Part shown: positions 54,827-63,616 of the stretch, piece after piece | How the letters are laid out: each line of letters starts with the position of its first letter | How positions within the stretch are numbered: position 1 is the first letter of the stretch | Origin: Xanthocytophaga flava | Lineage (GTDB): Bacteria; Bacteroidota; Bacteroidia; Cytophagales; 172606-1 | Assembly (NCBI RefSeq): GCF_030068545.1 | Contig: NZ_JASJOR010000002.1 | Location: 496,001 to 560,000 of the forward strand | Length of the DNA stretch: 64,000 nt | Direction: 5' to 3' | Made by a program: the position numbers and the translations under genes | Notes under the pieces: generated by a model | The model's database searches: none | What the model saw: the letters and a program-made list of their open reading frames with translations, nothing else | Told to the model about the DNA's origin: nothing

Positions 54827-56080
54827 TTATCTCAAATCGGCACTGTGATCATTATGAAAATCCTCTCCACTCCAAATTTTCTGAGCACTCCATTTTGCAG
54901 CCGGACTAGCCCAGAAAGGATCAGATTCAGGTAAGCCTAAAGGCAAAAATATATTGGTACAGATGTATAAACTACCCTGATTATTGTAAAAATCAGCAAT
55001 GTCTGGTTGAGAACCATACAAGCCAATGGTCAGCCATCCATCTTTGTAGGTAGATGGGCTCTCCAATGTTTTTTTGATCACAGCAGTCAATGCACAACGT
55101 ACCTGTGCCGGACTCAACTGCTCAGGCAATGCTTTGCGCCAGGCCATATCTGCCAGGTGATGAAAAGCGGCACCCCTATACACAATTGACCGACCAGTAG
55201 CAGGATAGGTACCATCCGTATTAATCAGTCTTTCCTGAATAATAGCGTATCGTTCATTACGCTTCTTAATCTTCTCAGTCATAGAGTTGTAGGCATTTGT
55301 CTTCTGGCCAATGATGCTGGTAATAGCAGCCAGATAAGGATGTATTACATAGCTGTTATAATAATCAAATGCATAACTCACGCCATCTGTATACATCCCA
55401 TCTCCTACATACCATTGCTCCAATTGCTGAAGGGCATAATCCACCCGCATAGGGTCCCATTCATAGCCATATTTACAGAAGAAGGCTTCTGTCATAGCCG
55501 AAAATAGTAACCAGTTTGAGAAAACGGGCTTAAATTTTCGGGTTGTTCGGAAAGAAGTTACGAGACGTTGTTTATCTGTAGCATTCATATTCTCCCATAT
55601 CCAGGGAGCACGTATCAACGCATAAGCCAGATACGAAGCATCAACCAACTGCTGACCACCAATATCGAAACGCATATAATCTTTTGACGTAGAATCCAAT
55701 GCATGCGAAATTCCTTCCAGCACCCACTGACGATATTGTTTTCGCAGAGCCACTTCGTCAGCACTACCACCCTCTAGTTGCAGCCAGGGAGCAATTCCAC
55801 TCAATACCCGCCCAAGTACTTCCAGATATTGTACCTGTATCCGGTGATTCCGATTGTCAATCCGAACAGAGGTTACCTGTGGCATAGCTATCCGTAGGCT
55901 ATCATGAGCCAGGCTGCGCACCATCGGTCTCACCATTTTATCCATTTCCTTTAACCAATACGCACGATCATTTAAGGGTTGAGTTTTTTTTGCATTTTGT
56001 TTCTTTTGAGCATATCCTGCAGTAGTTAGGATACCAGTCAGTAAAACAAGAAATAAAGAATAGAAATAGTATTTCTTCAT
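54827..56080 (-). CDS. DUF2264 glycoside hydrolase (GH154-type, beta-glucuronidase-like)
   Basis: A 417-residue exported enzyme with signal peptide ('FLVLLTGILTTAGYAQ'). The whole mature protein matches DUF2264, an (alpha/alpha)6-barrel family: 'LNDRAYWLKEMDKMVRPMVR', 'GRVLSGIAPWLQLEGG', 'WYVGDGMYTDGVSYAFDYYN' and 'RLINTDGTYPATGRSIVYRG'. The family contains the arabinogalactan beta-glucuronidase classified as GH154, so release of glucuronic acid from galactan side chains is the likely role; substrate specificity here is inferred. It lies 50 bp behind the GH43-GH105 gene in one operon. Confidence 0.85.
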   Translation of the reverse strand: MKKYYFYSLFLVLLTGILTTAGYAQKKQNAKKTQPLNDRAYWLKEMDKMVRPMVRSLAHDSLRIAMPQVTSVRIDNRNHRIQVQYLEVLGRVLSGIAPWLQLEGGSADEVALRKQYRQWVLEGISHALDSTSKDYMRFDIGGQQLVDASYLAYALIRAPWIWENMNATDKQRLVTSFRTTRKFKPVFSNWLLFSAMTEAFFCKYGYEWDPMRVDYALQQLEQWYVGDGMYTDGVSYAFDYYNSYVIHPYLAAITSIIGQKTNAYNSMTEKIKKRNERYAIIQERLINTDGTYPATGRSIVYRGAAFHHLADMAWRKALPEQLSPAQVRCALTAVIKKTLESPSTYKDGWLTIGLYGSQPDIADFYNNQGSLYICTNIFLPLGLPESDPFWASPAAKWSAQKIWSGEDFHNDHSADLR

Positions 56081-56130
56081 AAGGTGAAATATTTTGAAAT
56101 ATAGAATACTAAAGATCTTGCAGCGAAAAA

Positions 56131-58302
56131 CTACTTACTATTTTTCCGGTTGAGATAGCGGTACATTTCACATCCAGCCAACAGAAAAGCTCCTACTCCA
56201 AAATTGGAGGTTGAGTTCTTGTCAACCACTTGTCCTGGAATAGCCTTTTCTCCAATAGGCTGTACATAGCCTATTTTACCATCCGATTGTAAAGCAAACG
56301 TTGAAAGATATTGCCAGCTTTTCTGAACTACAGGTAAATAAGTTTTCTCATCCAGATAGCCATTGTTGATGCCCCACAGAAATCCATAGGTAAAAAAGGC
56401 AGTTCCACTGGTTTCAGGACCTGGAGCATGGGCAGGATCAAGCAGACTTCGGGTCCAGTATCCTTCGGGTTGCTGACACTTGCTAATTGCATCTGCCATA
56501 CCTTTGTATTTAGTAATGTATTCCTGTCTGTGGGGATCGTTTGCAGGCAAATCTTTCAGTACCTTTGCCAAAGCAGCAAATACCCATCCATCACCCCTTG
56601 CCCAGAAATCCTTGTGTCCGTTTACACTCTTATGTTTGGGATATACATATTTTGCATCCCGATAATACAGCTTAGCTTCTGTATCATACATAATACTGTT
56701 AGCATAGGTAAAGTATTCATATAATTTATTCAGGTATTGTTTATTTCCTGTCTCCTTATACAATTTCGTCATCACAGGCATGACCATATACAACCCATCA
56801 GCCCACCACCAGTAATCTGATTTTGATGTCGACATTTCATACTCCATTACTTCCTTTGCACGAGCTATTCGGATAGAATCGTGTTTAAGTGTGTACAAAT
56901 CAATATAAGTCTGAAAACAGATTTGCCAGTCACCAAACAAAACATAGTCATCCGTTTCACCATAGCTATATTTCCAGGTAGACTTATCTGGAGACTTAGC
57001 TCCTTTCCATTCATTATGTTCTGCCCATGCCTGAGAATAATGTCGGTATGCTTCCTCTCCAAATAAAAAATACGCTTCCATGTTTCCTGTATGATAGGCT
57101 GCATTATCCCAAAAAGCTCTCCCATGTATAGGGTTAGAAGTCTGCCAGTAGCTATTGACTTTATGAATAATAGATTTTACTTCTTGTTGGGCAGCAGGCA
57201 AAGGATTCCAGCCAGTAGTCAGATTCCATTCTTCTGTCCACTCAATAACCGGGCTGTTGTTCTCAAATGTAATCGGCAACCAAAGATATCGGCTATCTGT
57301 CAGGTTCTTTGGGTTCCATCTGTCTGCCATAAATATAAACGCATCTTTTTTCCCCTGCACTGGTAGAATGTAGGTTGACTGTCCATCAAATGTTTTCTCT
57401 GCCAATACACCTTTCATTGGATCTCCTACCATTTGCCAGGGGCCAAACAAAGATTTGGATGTATGAAGACTGGCACGATTGGGAGCCCATCCGGTACAAC
57501 CACTAGTAATCAGATAATAGTCACCTTTGTATTTAAACAAGGCTGGGGCCTCCCGGTGTTCGCTGAATAACAACGTATCTTTCCGGGTAGCACTCAAAAA
57601 GTCATCAGATAACTTTACAATGCGCAAATCATAGTTATCACGAGCAGAATAAACATGATAAGCAGATCCATCCTCATCCACAAACAAAGTCATATCTCTG
57701 GACATGTGCCCATTAGGCCGAAAACTATGCAGATATTTATAAGGTCCTGTTACCCTATCACTCACTGCAATACCTACTCTTGCAGCACTATAGCCTTTAC
57801 CAGGTAATTCCAGATGAAACCACATCACATACTTCTTTGTCTTGTGGTTATAGATCACTTTAGGTCGCTCCATCAAACCTGTAGTAGCTATTTCACTGGC
57901 AGGATCTGTAGACTTGGCTAATGCTATACCTTCATATTTCCAGTTATATAAGTCCCTGGACGAATATACATTCACACCTTCCGAAGCCTTTGCTCCTCTT
58001 TTCTCGCCAAACCAGTAATATGTTTTTTTATCATATAACAATCCTCCCCCATGTGCATTGATTAACGTTCCACTTTCATCATACCAACGTGCTCCTGGTT
58101 GAAAACTGGTTCGTTTTTTCAGAGAATCTTCAGGTAAGCCATCCGGTAAGTGCATAACGGATAGTTCTCCGCCAAAATGTTTCTTTGTATATCCCATACT
58201 ATGAAATGAGATAGCTAAAAAACAGAGCAACAATAAATGAGGCTTCCTTAATTTTATGGGTAATACAATCATGTAGAAATAAAATTTGAGTAGGTAACGC
58301 AA
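56131..58302 (-). CDS. GH43 - GH105 two-enzyme fusion
   Basis: A 723-residue exported protein. The signal may start at the ATG at 58302 or, more typically, 58272. Residues ~68-370 are a five-bladed GH43 domain of the exo-beta-1,3-galactanase type: 'ARWYDESGTLINAHGGGLLY', 'MERPKVIYN' (Glu145) and 'HREAPALFKYKGDYYL' with the presumed acid Glu251. Residues ~375-720 are a GH105 unsaturated glucuronyl/rhamnogalacturonyl hydrolase, an (alpha/alpha)6 barrel with 'WWWADGLYMVMPVM' and 'DFWARGDGWVFAALAK'. Together they would trim galactan and remove terminal unsaturated uronic acid. The gene shares its upstream region with the divergent HTCS gene. Confidence 0.88.
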   Translation of the reverse strand: MRYLLKFYFYMIVLPIKLRKPHLLLLCFLAISFHSMGYTKKHFGGELSVMHLPDGLPEDSLKKRTSFQPGARWYDESGTLINAHGGGLLYDKKTYYWFGEKRGAKASEGVNVYSSRDLYNWKYEGIALAKSTDPASEIATTGLMERPKVIYNHKTKKYVMWFHLELPGKGYSAARVGIAVSDRVTGPYKYLHSFRPNGHMSRDMTLFVDEDGSAYHVYSARDNYDLRIVKLSDDFLSATRKDTLLFSEHREAPALFKYKGDYYLITSGCTGWAPNRASLHTSKSLFGPWQMVGDPMKGVLAEKTFDGQSTYILPVQGKKDAFIFMADRWNPKNLTDSRYLWLPITFENNSPVIEWTEEWNLTTGWNPLPAAQQEVKSIIHKVNSYWQTSNPIHGRAFWDNAAYHTGNMEAYFLFGEEAYRHYSQAWAEHNEWKGAKSPDKSTWKYSYGETDDYVLFGDWQICFQTYIDLYTLKHDSIRIARAKEVMEYEMSTSKSDYWWWADGLYMVMPVMTKLYKETGNKQYLNKLYEYFTYANSIMYDTEAKLYYRDAKYVYPKHKSVNGHKDFWARGDGWVFAALAKVLKDLPANDPHRQEYITKYKGMADAISKCQQPEGYWTRSLLDPAHAPGPETSGTAFFTYGFLWGINNGYLDEKTYLPVVQKSWQYLSTFALQSDGKIGYVQPIGEKAIPGQVVDKNSTSNFGVGAFLLAGCEMYRYLNRKNSK

Positions 58303-58374
58303 TTAACTATAGGTGCCCTGGAAAATAGAAAATACTGAAAATCAGATTTTTTTCAATCTATCATTTGAATTGTG

Positions 58375-58382
58375 CAAAAGTA
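58375..58382 (-). promoter_or_regulatory. -7 promoter box of the GH43-GH105 operon
   Basis: On the minus strand TACTTTTG fits TAnnTTTG; it lies 28 bp downstream of the shared PUL element and 72 bp before the annotated start. Confidence 0.6.
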
Positions 58383-58410
58383 AAGTCCCTAAAAAAACAG
58401 GCACGGATAG

Positions 58411-58438
58411 TTTTCGTCAAAAAAAGGGGGTAATTTAG
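58411..58438 (-). promoter_or_regulatory. Shared PUL regulatory element, copy in front of GH43-GH105 and HTCS
   Basis: 25 of 28 positions match 54722-54749, same orientation and same distance to the -7 box. Its other edge is only 9 bp from the HTCS start codon, so a bound regulator could also affect HTCS translation or transcription. Confidence 0.7.
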
Positions 58439-58447
58439 TCTTATCGT

Positions 58448-61400
58448 ATGAAGTATCTAGTTAATTATATTCTCTGTTTCCTCTGTATCTGTTGCATTCT
58501 CACAGAAGGTTTCCCTCAGAATAGCCCGGAAGAATTTAAGTTTGAACACATTACAGTAAATGAGGGATTGGCACATAGTGATGCTATGACTGTGGCTCAG
58601 GATAAACAAGGCTTTATCTGGGTTGGAACCAACAAAGGAATCAATCGGTATGATGGGTATACCCTGAAAAAATATGATCTCCCTCTCAATGACCAGACTG
58701 GTCTAGCCAGTAATCGAATTAAAGCGTTATACGTGAGTACAGATGGTTCGCTTTGGGTAGGTACAGAACGAGCAGGTTTATTTCGGTATGATGCAGGTAA
58801 AGATACATTTGTCAATATAAAGGATCACCTGAAAGACTCTGTCTATCACAATCTGGCTAGTATACTCAGTGCCTCTACCATTTCTTCTATCACCTCTGAT
58901 TCTCAGGGCCGATTATGGGTAGGTACTGCCCGATATGGAGTATTTATGATTCAGGTCAACAACCAGAACTTCATTACAAATATTCGGCAAATCTATGTGA
59001 AAGATCCATCTCTTAAAACTACCTCCCCCTATGATTATTCAATCAGCCGAATTATAGCAGACAAACACAATAGACTTTGGATTGGAACTATCAGTAATGG
59101 TTTATGGAAAATTCAGATCGCAGACAATTATTCAGCTACAACCTCTCTTCAGGCAACAAAAGTTAACTCAGTCTCGGCCTACACGATCAGAAGTCTGCAT
59201 ATAGATAGACGAGGTGATCTATGGGTAGGCACAGGCAATCAGGTTTTATGGATAAGCAACAAGCATCTTTCAGATCCTTCGGATCTACAAGCAAAACCAT
59301 TACAAAGAACATTTGGAGACATTGAAAGTCTGTATCTTGACTCCTTTAACCGTCTCTGGGTTGGCACCAATTTCGGTTTACTACTGGTAGGCGCAGGAGT
59401 ATCAGAAAATGATAGACCTCCTGTTAATGAGTCTATGATTCATACATTTCTACCATTAGACACAGATCCTTATAGTATCAATTCAGTGCGAGTACATGAA
59501 ATCATGGAAGATTGCTTTCATAATTTATGGCTGGCAACCTCTGCAGGTGGACTCAATCAGTTAAAACTAACTACCAAACCTTTCAATCAACTCCGTAGGC
59601 AACTATCGGGGCAGGATACTCCTGCCAATAATTATATCAACGCCATTTATCAGGATACACAAAAAAAGCTCGTATGGATTGGTACACGTAATGGCTTTGC
59701 CACCTACGATTTTTCGCAGAAACGTTATACTAACTACCTCAACCGGGCTCTTTCTGGTGATGTAAATGGAATTGATGTCACAGCCTTTTATGAAAGAAAA
59801 GATGGTACAATCTGGATAGGTACCCGTTTCCTGGGTATTTACATACTGGATAAAGAACATACATTACAAAAACTACCTGCTCTACCGGCCAATGAAATAA
59901 ACTGGAACAATATAAGTATTGAGAAAATACTGGAAGATAAAAATGGATATATATGGATTGCAACATTTAATGCCGGGTTGCTTCAGTTTACACCACAAGG
60001 TACTTTTCTCAGATCATATTCTCTGCAAAACCAAAAGCTTCCTACAGATCAACTAACAGCCTTGTTGTATGAAAAAGATACCAACATCCTATGGATCAGC
60101 ACCCGGGATGCAGGATTGTTAAAAACAAAATTAACAACTGACTCAATAAAGATACTTCACCACTTCCAGCATGAACCCAATAACCCGAATAGTTTACAAA
60201 CCAATTATATATGGCCTCTGCTGAAAGATAAAAAGGGTAACCTTTGGATTGGTACTATAGGTGGAGGATTACATATGTTAACCACAAATGAGAAAGGAAC
60301 AGAAGTCATAAAGAGCTATAGTCAATGGGTTCCTGAAACAGATGTAGAAAGCCTGCTGGCTGACGAAGCAGGTGACTTGTGGATTGGAGGAGCAGGTTTG
60401 TATCAGTTCAATACATCCACCAAACGCCTCATTCACTACGATGTATCCGATGGATTACAAAGTAACTCTTTTAAAGTAGGTGCAGCCTTCCATGCTTCAG
60501 ACAGTACAATGTATTTTGGAGGCACAAACGGAATCACCTATTTTCGTCCACAGGCCATTCAGGATAATCCTTATCCTCCTCTGGTTCAGATTACAGGGTT
60601 ACGTATCATGAATCATCTGGTTTCTGTGGGTGATAGTTATAATGATAGAGTTGTGATTGCCAAGCCTTTTTCCAAACCGCAGACTATCGAACTGAAAGCC
60701 TCTGAAAACGATTTTTCTATTGAATTTGCCGGTATAAATTATGACAATCCACAAAAGCATCAGTATGCATATATGCTCAAAGGATATAACTTCCGTTGGG
60801 TATATGCACCTCCAGGTCAACGGACAGCCAGCTTTTCTAACTTACCAGCTGGAACCTACCGTTTTATAGTCAAAGCCAGTAATGGAGATGGTATATGGTC
60901 AAACCAAAATACTACACTAACCTTTACCATACTTCCCCCCTGGTGGAGAACCTGGTGGGCTTATATACTGTATGCTTGTTGTATCGTTGGTGCACTGGCA
61001 TTGTATCGTCGCATTACCTTAAAACAACAGGAGCTTAAAAACAAGTTAGCGTTTGAACATTTTCAATATGAGAAAGAAAAAGAAGTCAATGATCTGAAAT
61101 TACGCTTCTTCACCAATGTATCCCATGAACTGCGGACTCCGTTAACACTGATATTAGGGCCGATGGAAGAACTGGTGACTGCAACAGGCCAACTGACGGG
61201 TCTAAAAGATAAGGTGCTTCTGATGCATAGGCAAACACGTAAACTACTGGATTTGGTAAACCAATTACTGGATTTTCGCAAAGTTGAATCCGGCAACATT
61301 TCACTTAAGGCTAGCAGACAAGATATTATTGGTTTTCTAACAGAAACATTCCTTATTTTTAAATTAAAAGCGGAAGAATTAAATCTGGATTATCAACTGG

Positions 61401-62713
61401 CAGTCCCCTTCCAGCCCGCATTTCTGTATTTTGATCGTAGCAAAATGGAGATTATTTTAACTAATCTCCTCTCCAATGCCTTAAAGTATACTCCTCCAGG
61501 AGGAAAGATTGTTTGCTCTGCCACAATAGCTGGTAATCCTAATGAAACAGCGATTATAAAAAATGGAGAAGTTCAGACTAACTATTTACTGATTACTATA
61601 CAGGACTGGGGTATTGGGATGAAAGAAGAAGAGGTTGATAACATATTTGATCCTTACTATCAGGCATCCCAAACAGAGACATTGCGTATGATGGGTACCG
61701 GGATTGGCCTATCACTAGTAAAGCAGTTGGTAGAACGGCATGCAGGTAAAATCACTGTAAAAAGCCAACCGGGAGCAGGTACACTATTCACAATCAAAAT
61801 GCCTTTTGGAAAAGACCATTTAACTCCTGATGATATTCGAAACGAATCTGTTATACATGAAGCAGAATATGAAATTTCAAATTCAGGAGAATTACCAGTA
61901 ACAGAACAGCTACAGACATCGCTATCAGGATCACTACGTATTCTGTTGGTGGAAGACAATGAAGATGTTCTCCGTTATTTGCAGCAAATGTTTGAATCCA
62001 ACTTCGAAATCTTTACTGCTCCTGATGGGCACGAAGGCTGGATCACTGCACTGGATACCTGTCCTGATCTGATTATCAGCGATGTTATGATGCCTCGTAG
62101 CGATGGTATGGAGTTATGCAAAAAAGTAAAACAGCATCCCAAAACTATGCATATTCCAGTAATATTACTCACTGCCCGGGCATCAGCCGTTCATGAACTG
62201 GAAGGGCTGGAAACTGGAGCAGACGATTATATTACGAAACCGTTTAATCCCAACATTTTATACGCAAAAGCTGATGCTATTCTGAGAAATCGATTTAAGC
62301 TTCGCACTTACTATCAACGTCAGATATTGCTCGAGCCTACCGAAGTAGTGATTCCAGATGAAGACAAACAGTTTCTTGAAAAAGCAATGAAAATTGTAGA
62401 GTCACGACTGAGTGAACAGGAATTCAATGTGCAGATTCTGGTACAGGAAATGGGTATGAGTCAGTCTGTCTTTTATCGCCGCATCAAAAGTATCACAGGC
62501 CAGACAGTAGTAGAATTTATCCGGGACATTCGCATGAAAAGAGCCGCCCAGCTATTAGCCCATACAACGCTGCGAATCTCTGAAATTGCGTTTGAAGTAG
62601 GTATTGAAGACAATAAATACTTCCGGCAATCTTTTCAGAAGATATATAACATGACTCCATCTGAATATGCTAAGCTTCATCGCAGAACAGAAAAAGAAGA
62701 GACTAATAAATAA
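58448..62713 (+). CDS. Hybrid two-component system regulator (HTCS) of the PUL
   Basis: A 1421-residue one-protein signalling chain. Signal peptide or anchor (residues 1-24), then about 14 two-component propeller repeats, each with 'LWVGT'-type strands (to ~760), a Y_Y_Y domain (~765-830, 'PAGTYRFIVKASNGDGIWS') and a membrane helix (~838-858). The kinase has His893 in 'FFTNVSHELRTPL', HATPase_c 'LLSNALKYTPPGG' and 'GTGIGLSLVKQL'. The receiver has Asp1212 in 'LIISDVMMPRSDG', and a C-terminal AraC HTH follows ('QILVQEMGMSQSVFYRRIK', 'EIAFEVGIEDNKYFR'). It senses an oligosaccharide in the periplasm and should activate the PUL genes. Confidence 0.96.
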   Translation: MKYLVNYILCFLCICCILTEGFPQNSPEEFKFEHITVNEGLAHSDAMTVAQDKQGFIWVGTNKGINRYDGYTLKKYDLPLNDQTGLASNRIKALYVSTDGSLWVGTERAGLFRYDAGKDTFVNIKDHLKDSVYHNLASILSASTISSITSDSQGRLWVGTARYGVFMIQVNNQNFITNIRQIYVKDPSLKTTSPYDYSISRIIADKHNRLWIGTISNGLWKIQIADNYSATTSLQATKVNSVSAYTIRSLHIDRRGDLWVGTGNQVLWISNKHLSDPSDLQAKPLQRTFGDIESLYLDSFNRLWVGTNFGLLLVGAGVSENDRPPVNESMIHTFLPLDTDPYSINSVRVHEIMEDCFHNLWLATSAGGLNQLKLTTKPFNQLRRQLSGQDTPANNYINAIYQDTQKKLVWIGTRNGFATYDFSQKRYTNYLNRALSGDVNGIDVTAFYERKDGTIWIGTRFLGIYILDKEHTLQKLPALPANEINWNNISIEKILEDKNGYIWIATFNAGLLQFTPQGTFLRSYSLQNQKLPTDQLTALLYEKDTNILWISTRDAGLLKTKLTTDSIKILHHFQHEPNNPNSLQTNYIWPLLKDKKGNLWIGTIGGGLHMLTTNEKGTEVIKSYSQWVPETDVESLLADEAGDLWIGGAGLYQFNTSTKRLIHYDVSDGLQSNSFKVGAAFHASDSTMYFGGTNGITYFRPQAIQDNPYPPLVQITGLRIMNHLVSVGDSYNDRVVIAKPFSKPQTIELKASENDFSIEFAGINYDNPQKHQYAYMLKGYNFRWVYAPPGQRTASFSNLPAGTYRFIVKASNGDGIWSNQNTTLTFTILPPWWRTWWAYILYACCIVGALALYRRITLKQQELKNKLAFEHFQYEKEKEVNDLKLRFFTNVSHELRTPLTLILGPMEELVTATGQLTGLKDKVLLMHRQTRKLLDLVNQLLDFRKVESGNISLKASRQDIIGFLTETFLIFKLKAEELNLDYQLAVPFQPAFLYFDRSKMEIILTNLLSNALKYTPPGGKIVCSATIAGNPNETAIIKNGEVQTNYLLITIQDWGIGMKEEEVDNIFDPYYQASQTETLRMMGTGIGLSLVKQLVERHAGKITVKSQPGAGTLFTIKMPFGKDHLTPDDIRNESVIHEAEYEISNSGELPVTEQLQTSLSGSLRILLVEDNEDVLRYLQQMFESNFEIFTAPDGHEGWITALDTCPDLIISDVMMPRSDGMELCKKVKQHPKTMHIPVILLTARASAVHELEGLETGADDYITKPFNPNILYAKADAILRNRFKLRTYYQRQILLEPTEVVIPDEDKQFLEKAMKIVESRLSEQEFNVQILVQEMGMSQSVFYRRIKSITGQTVVEFIRDIRMKRAAQLLAHTTLRISEIAFEVGIEDNKYFRQSFQKIYNMTPSEYAKLHRRTEKEETNK

Positions 62714-63616
62714 AATCTTTTATTAGCCCCTCTATCTAGTAATCTCCCTTATTATGAAGTATTGCCGGCAAAATTATGGAGGGAGTCTGACAGTCGCATT
62801 TCCTGGAATAATCTAATTTTCCTATTGGTAAATTCTTTTCTTATTAATAGCCTTGGATATAACTATTGTCTTTATCTAATAACAGAGATACTTTATTCCA
62901 TTTTATTTTCATCACACAATCTGAATTTCTAAAACAAACTTATCTGTAGAAAAAGTGTGATTATACCAAAACCACAATTCTACGTATGTTACTATTTAGT
63001 GTGTTTTTTATTATATTTACTACAATTATTACACAGGCAATAAGAAGCATCTTTCCTCTAAAATAATTCTTCCCGCATCAGCTACCTTTACAACCAACGA
63101 TCTGTATATCAATACAATAAAGCTAAAGAACAATACAACACAAATCCTCAATACAGACATTTGCAATTAGAAATCTCAAGTACACTATTTGCATTTCCAG
63201 ATATGATGACCACCTACCCAATTGTTCTCTAAAACACTTATCTGATAAAAGGATAGCCTCTCTCTTTTAATCACCTTTTAATGCTACGTTAATTCCACTT
63301 TAATTCAGCTGTTGCACTTTTGTAATAAAGAAGAGAATAAGTATTCCAATTTATGCGTCTTTTTAGTAATAATTTGTTAAGAATGACCTGTCATCTGACA
63401 GGCATTGCCTCGGGGAAAACTGCATTATCGGCATCAACTACACTGACAGTTTTACTGTCAATAACTCAGTACGTATTTCTAGAAATATGTATTCCCCGCC
63501 CCAAATTACCTAATCAACAACGCTGAATATCAATAGTCAAAATCAGAGCAGCTATAGTTATGTGTATTGGTTACACATCTTTTAACGAAACATAAACCAA
63601 ACTGTACAAATAGATT
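62714..63616. other. Intergenic region with one doubtful small frame
   Basis: About 900 bp between the HTCS and the efflux adaptor. A 57-codon frame at 63353-63526 (starting 'MRLFSNNLLRMTCHLTGIAS') has a plausible start but no known relative and is not called a gene. The rest is A+T-rich and shows nothing recognisable. Confidence 0.4.

Noticed and set aside
63353..63526. 57-codon frame upstream of the efflux adaptor
   Set aside because: It has a plausible ATG but no recognisable family, and its composition resembles the surrounding non-coding DNA; left uncalled.
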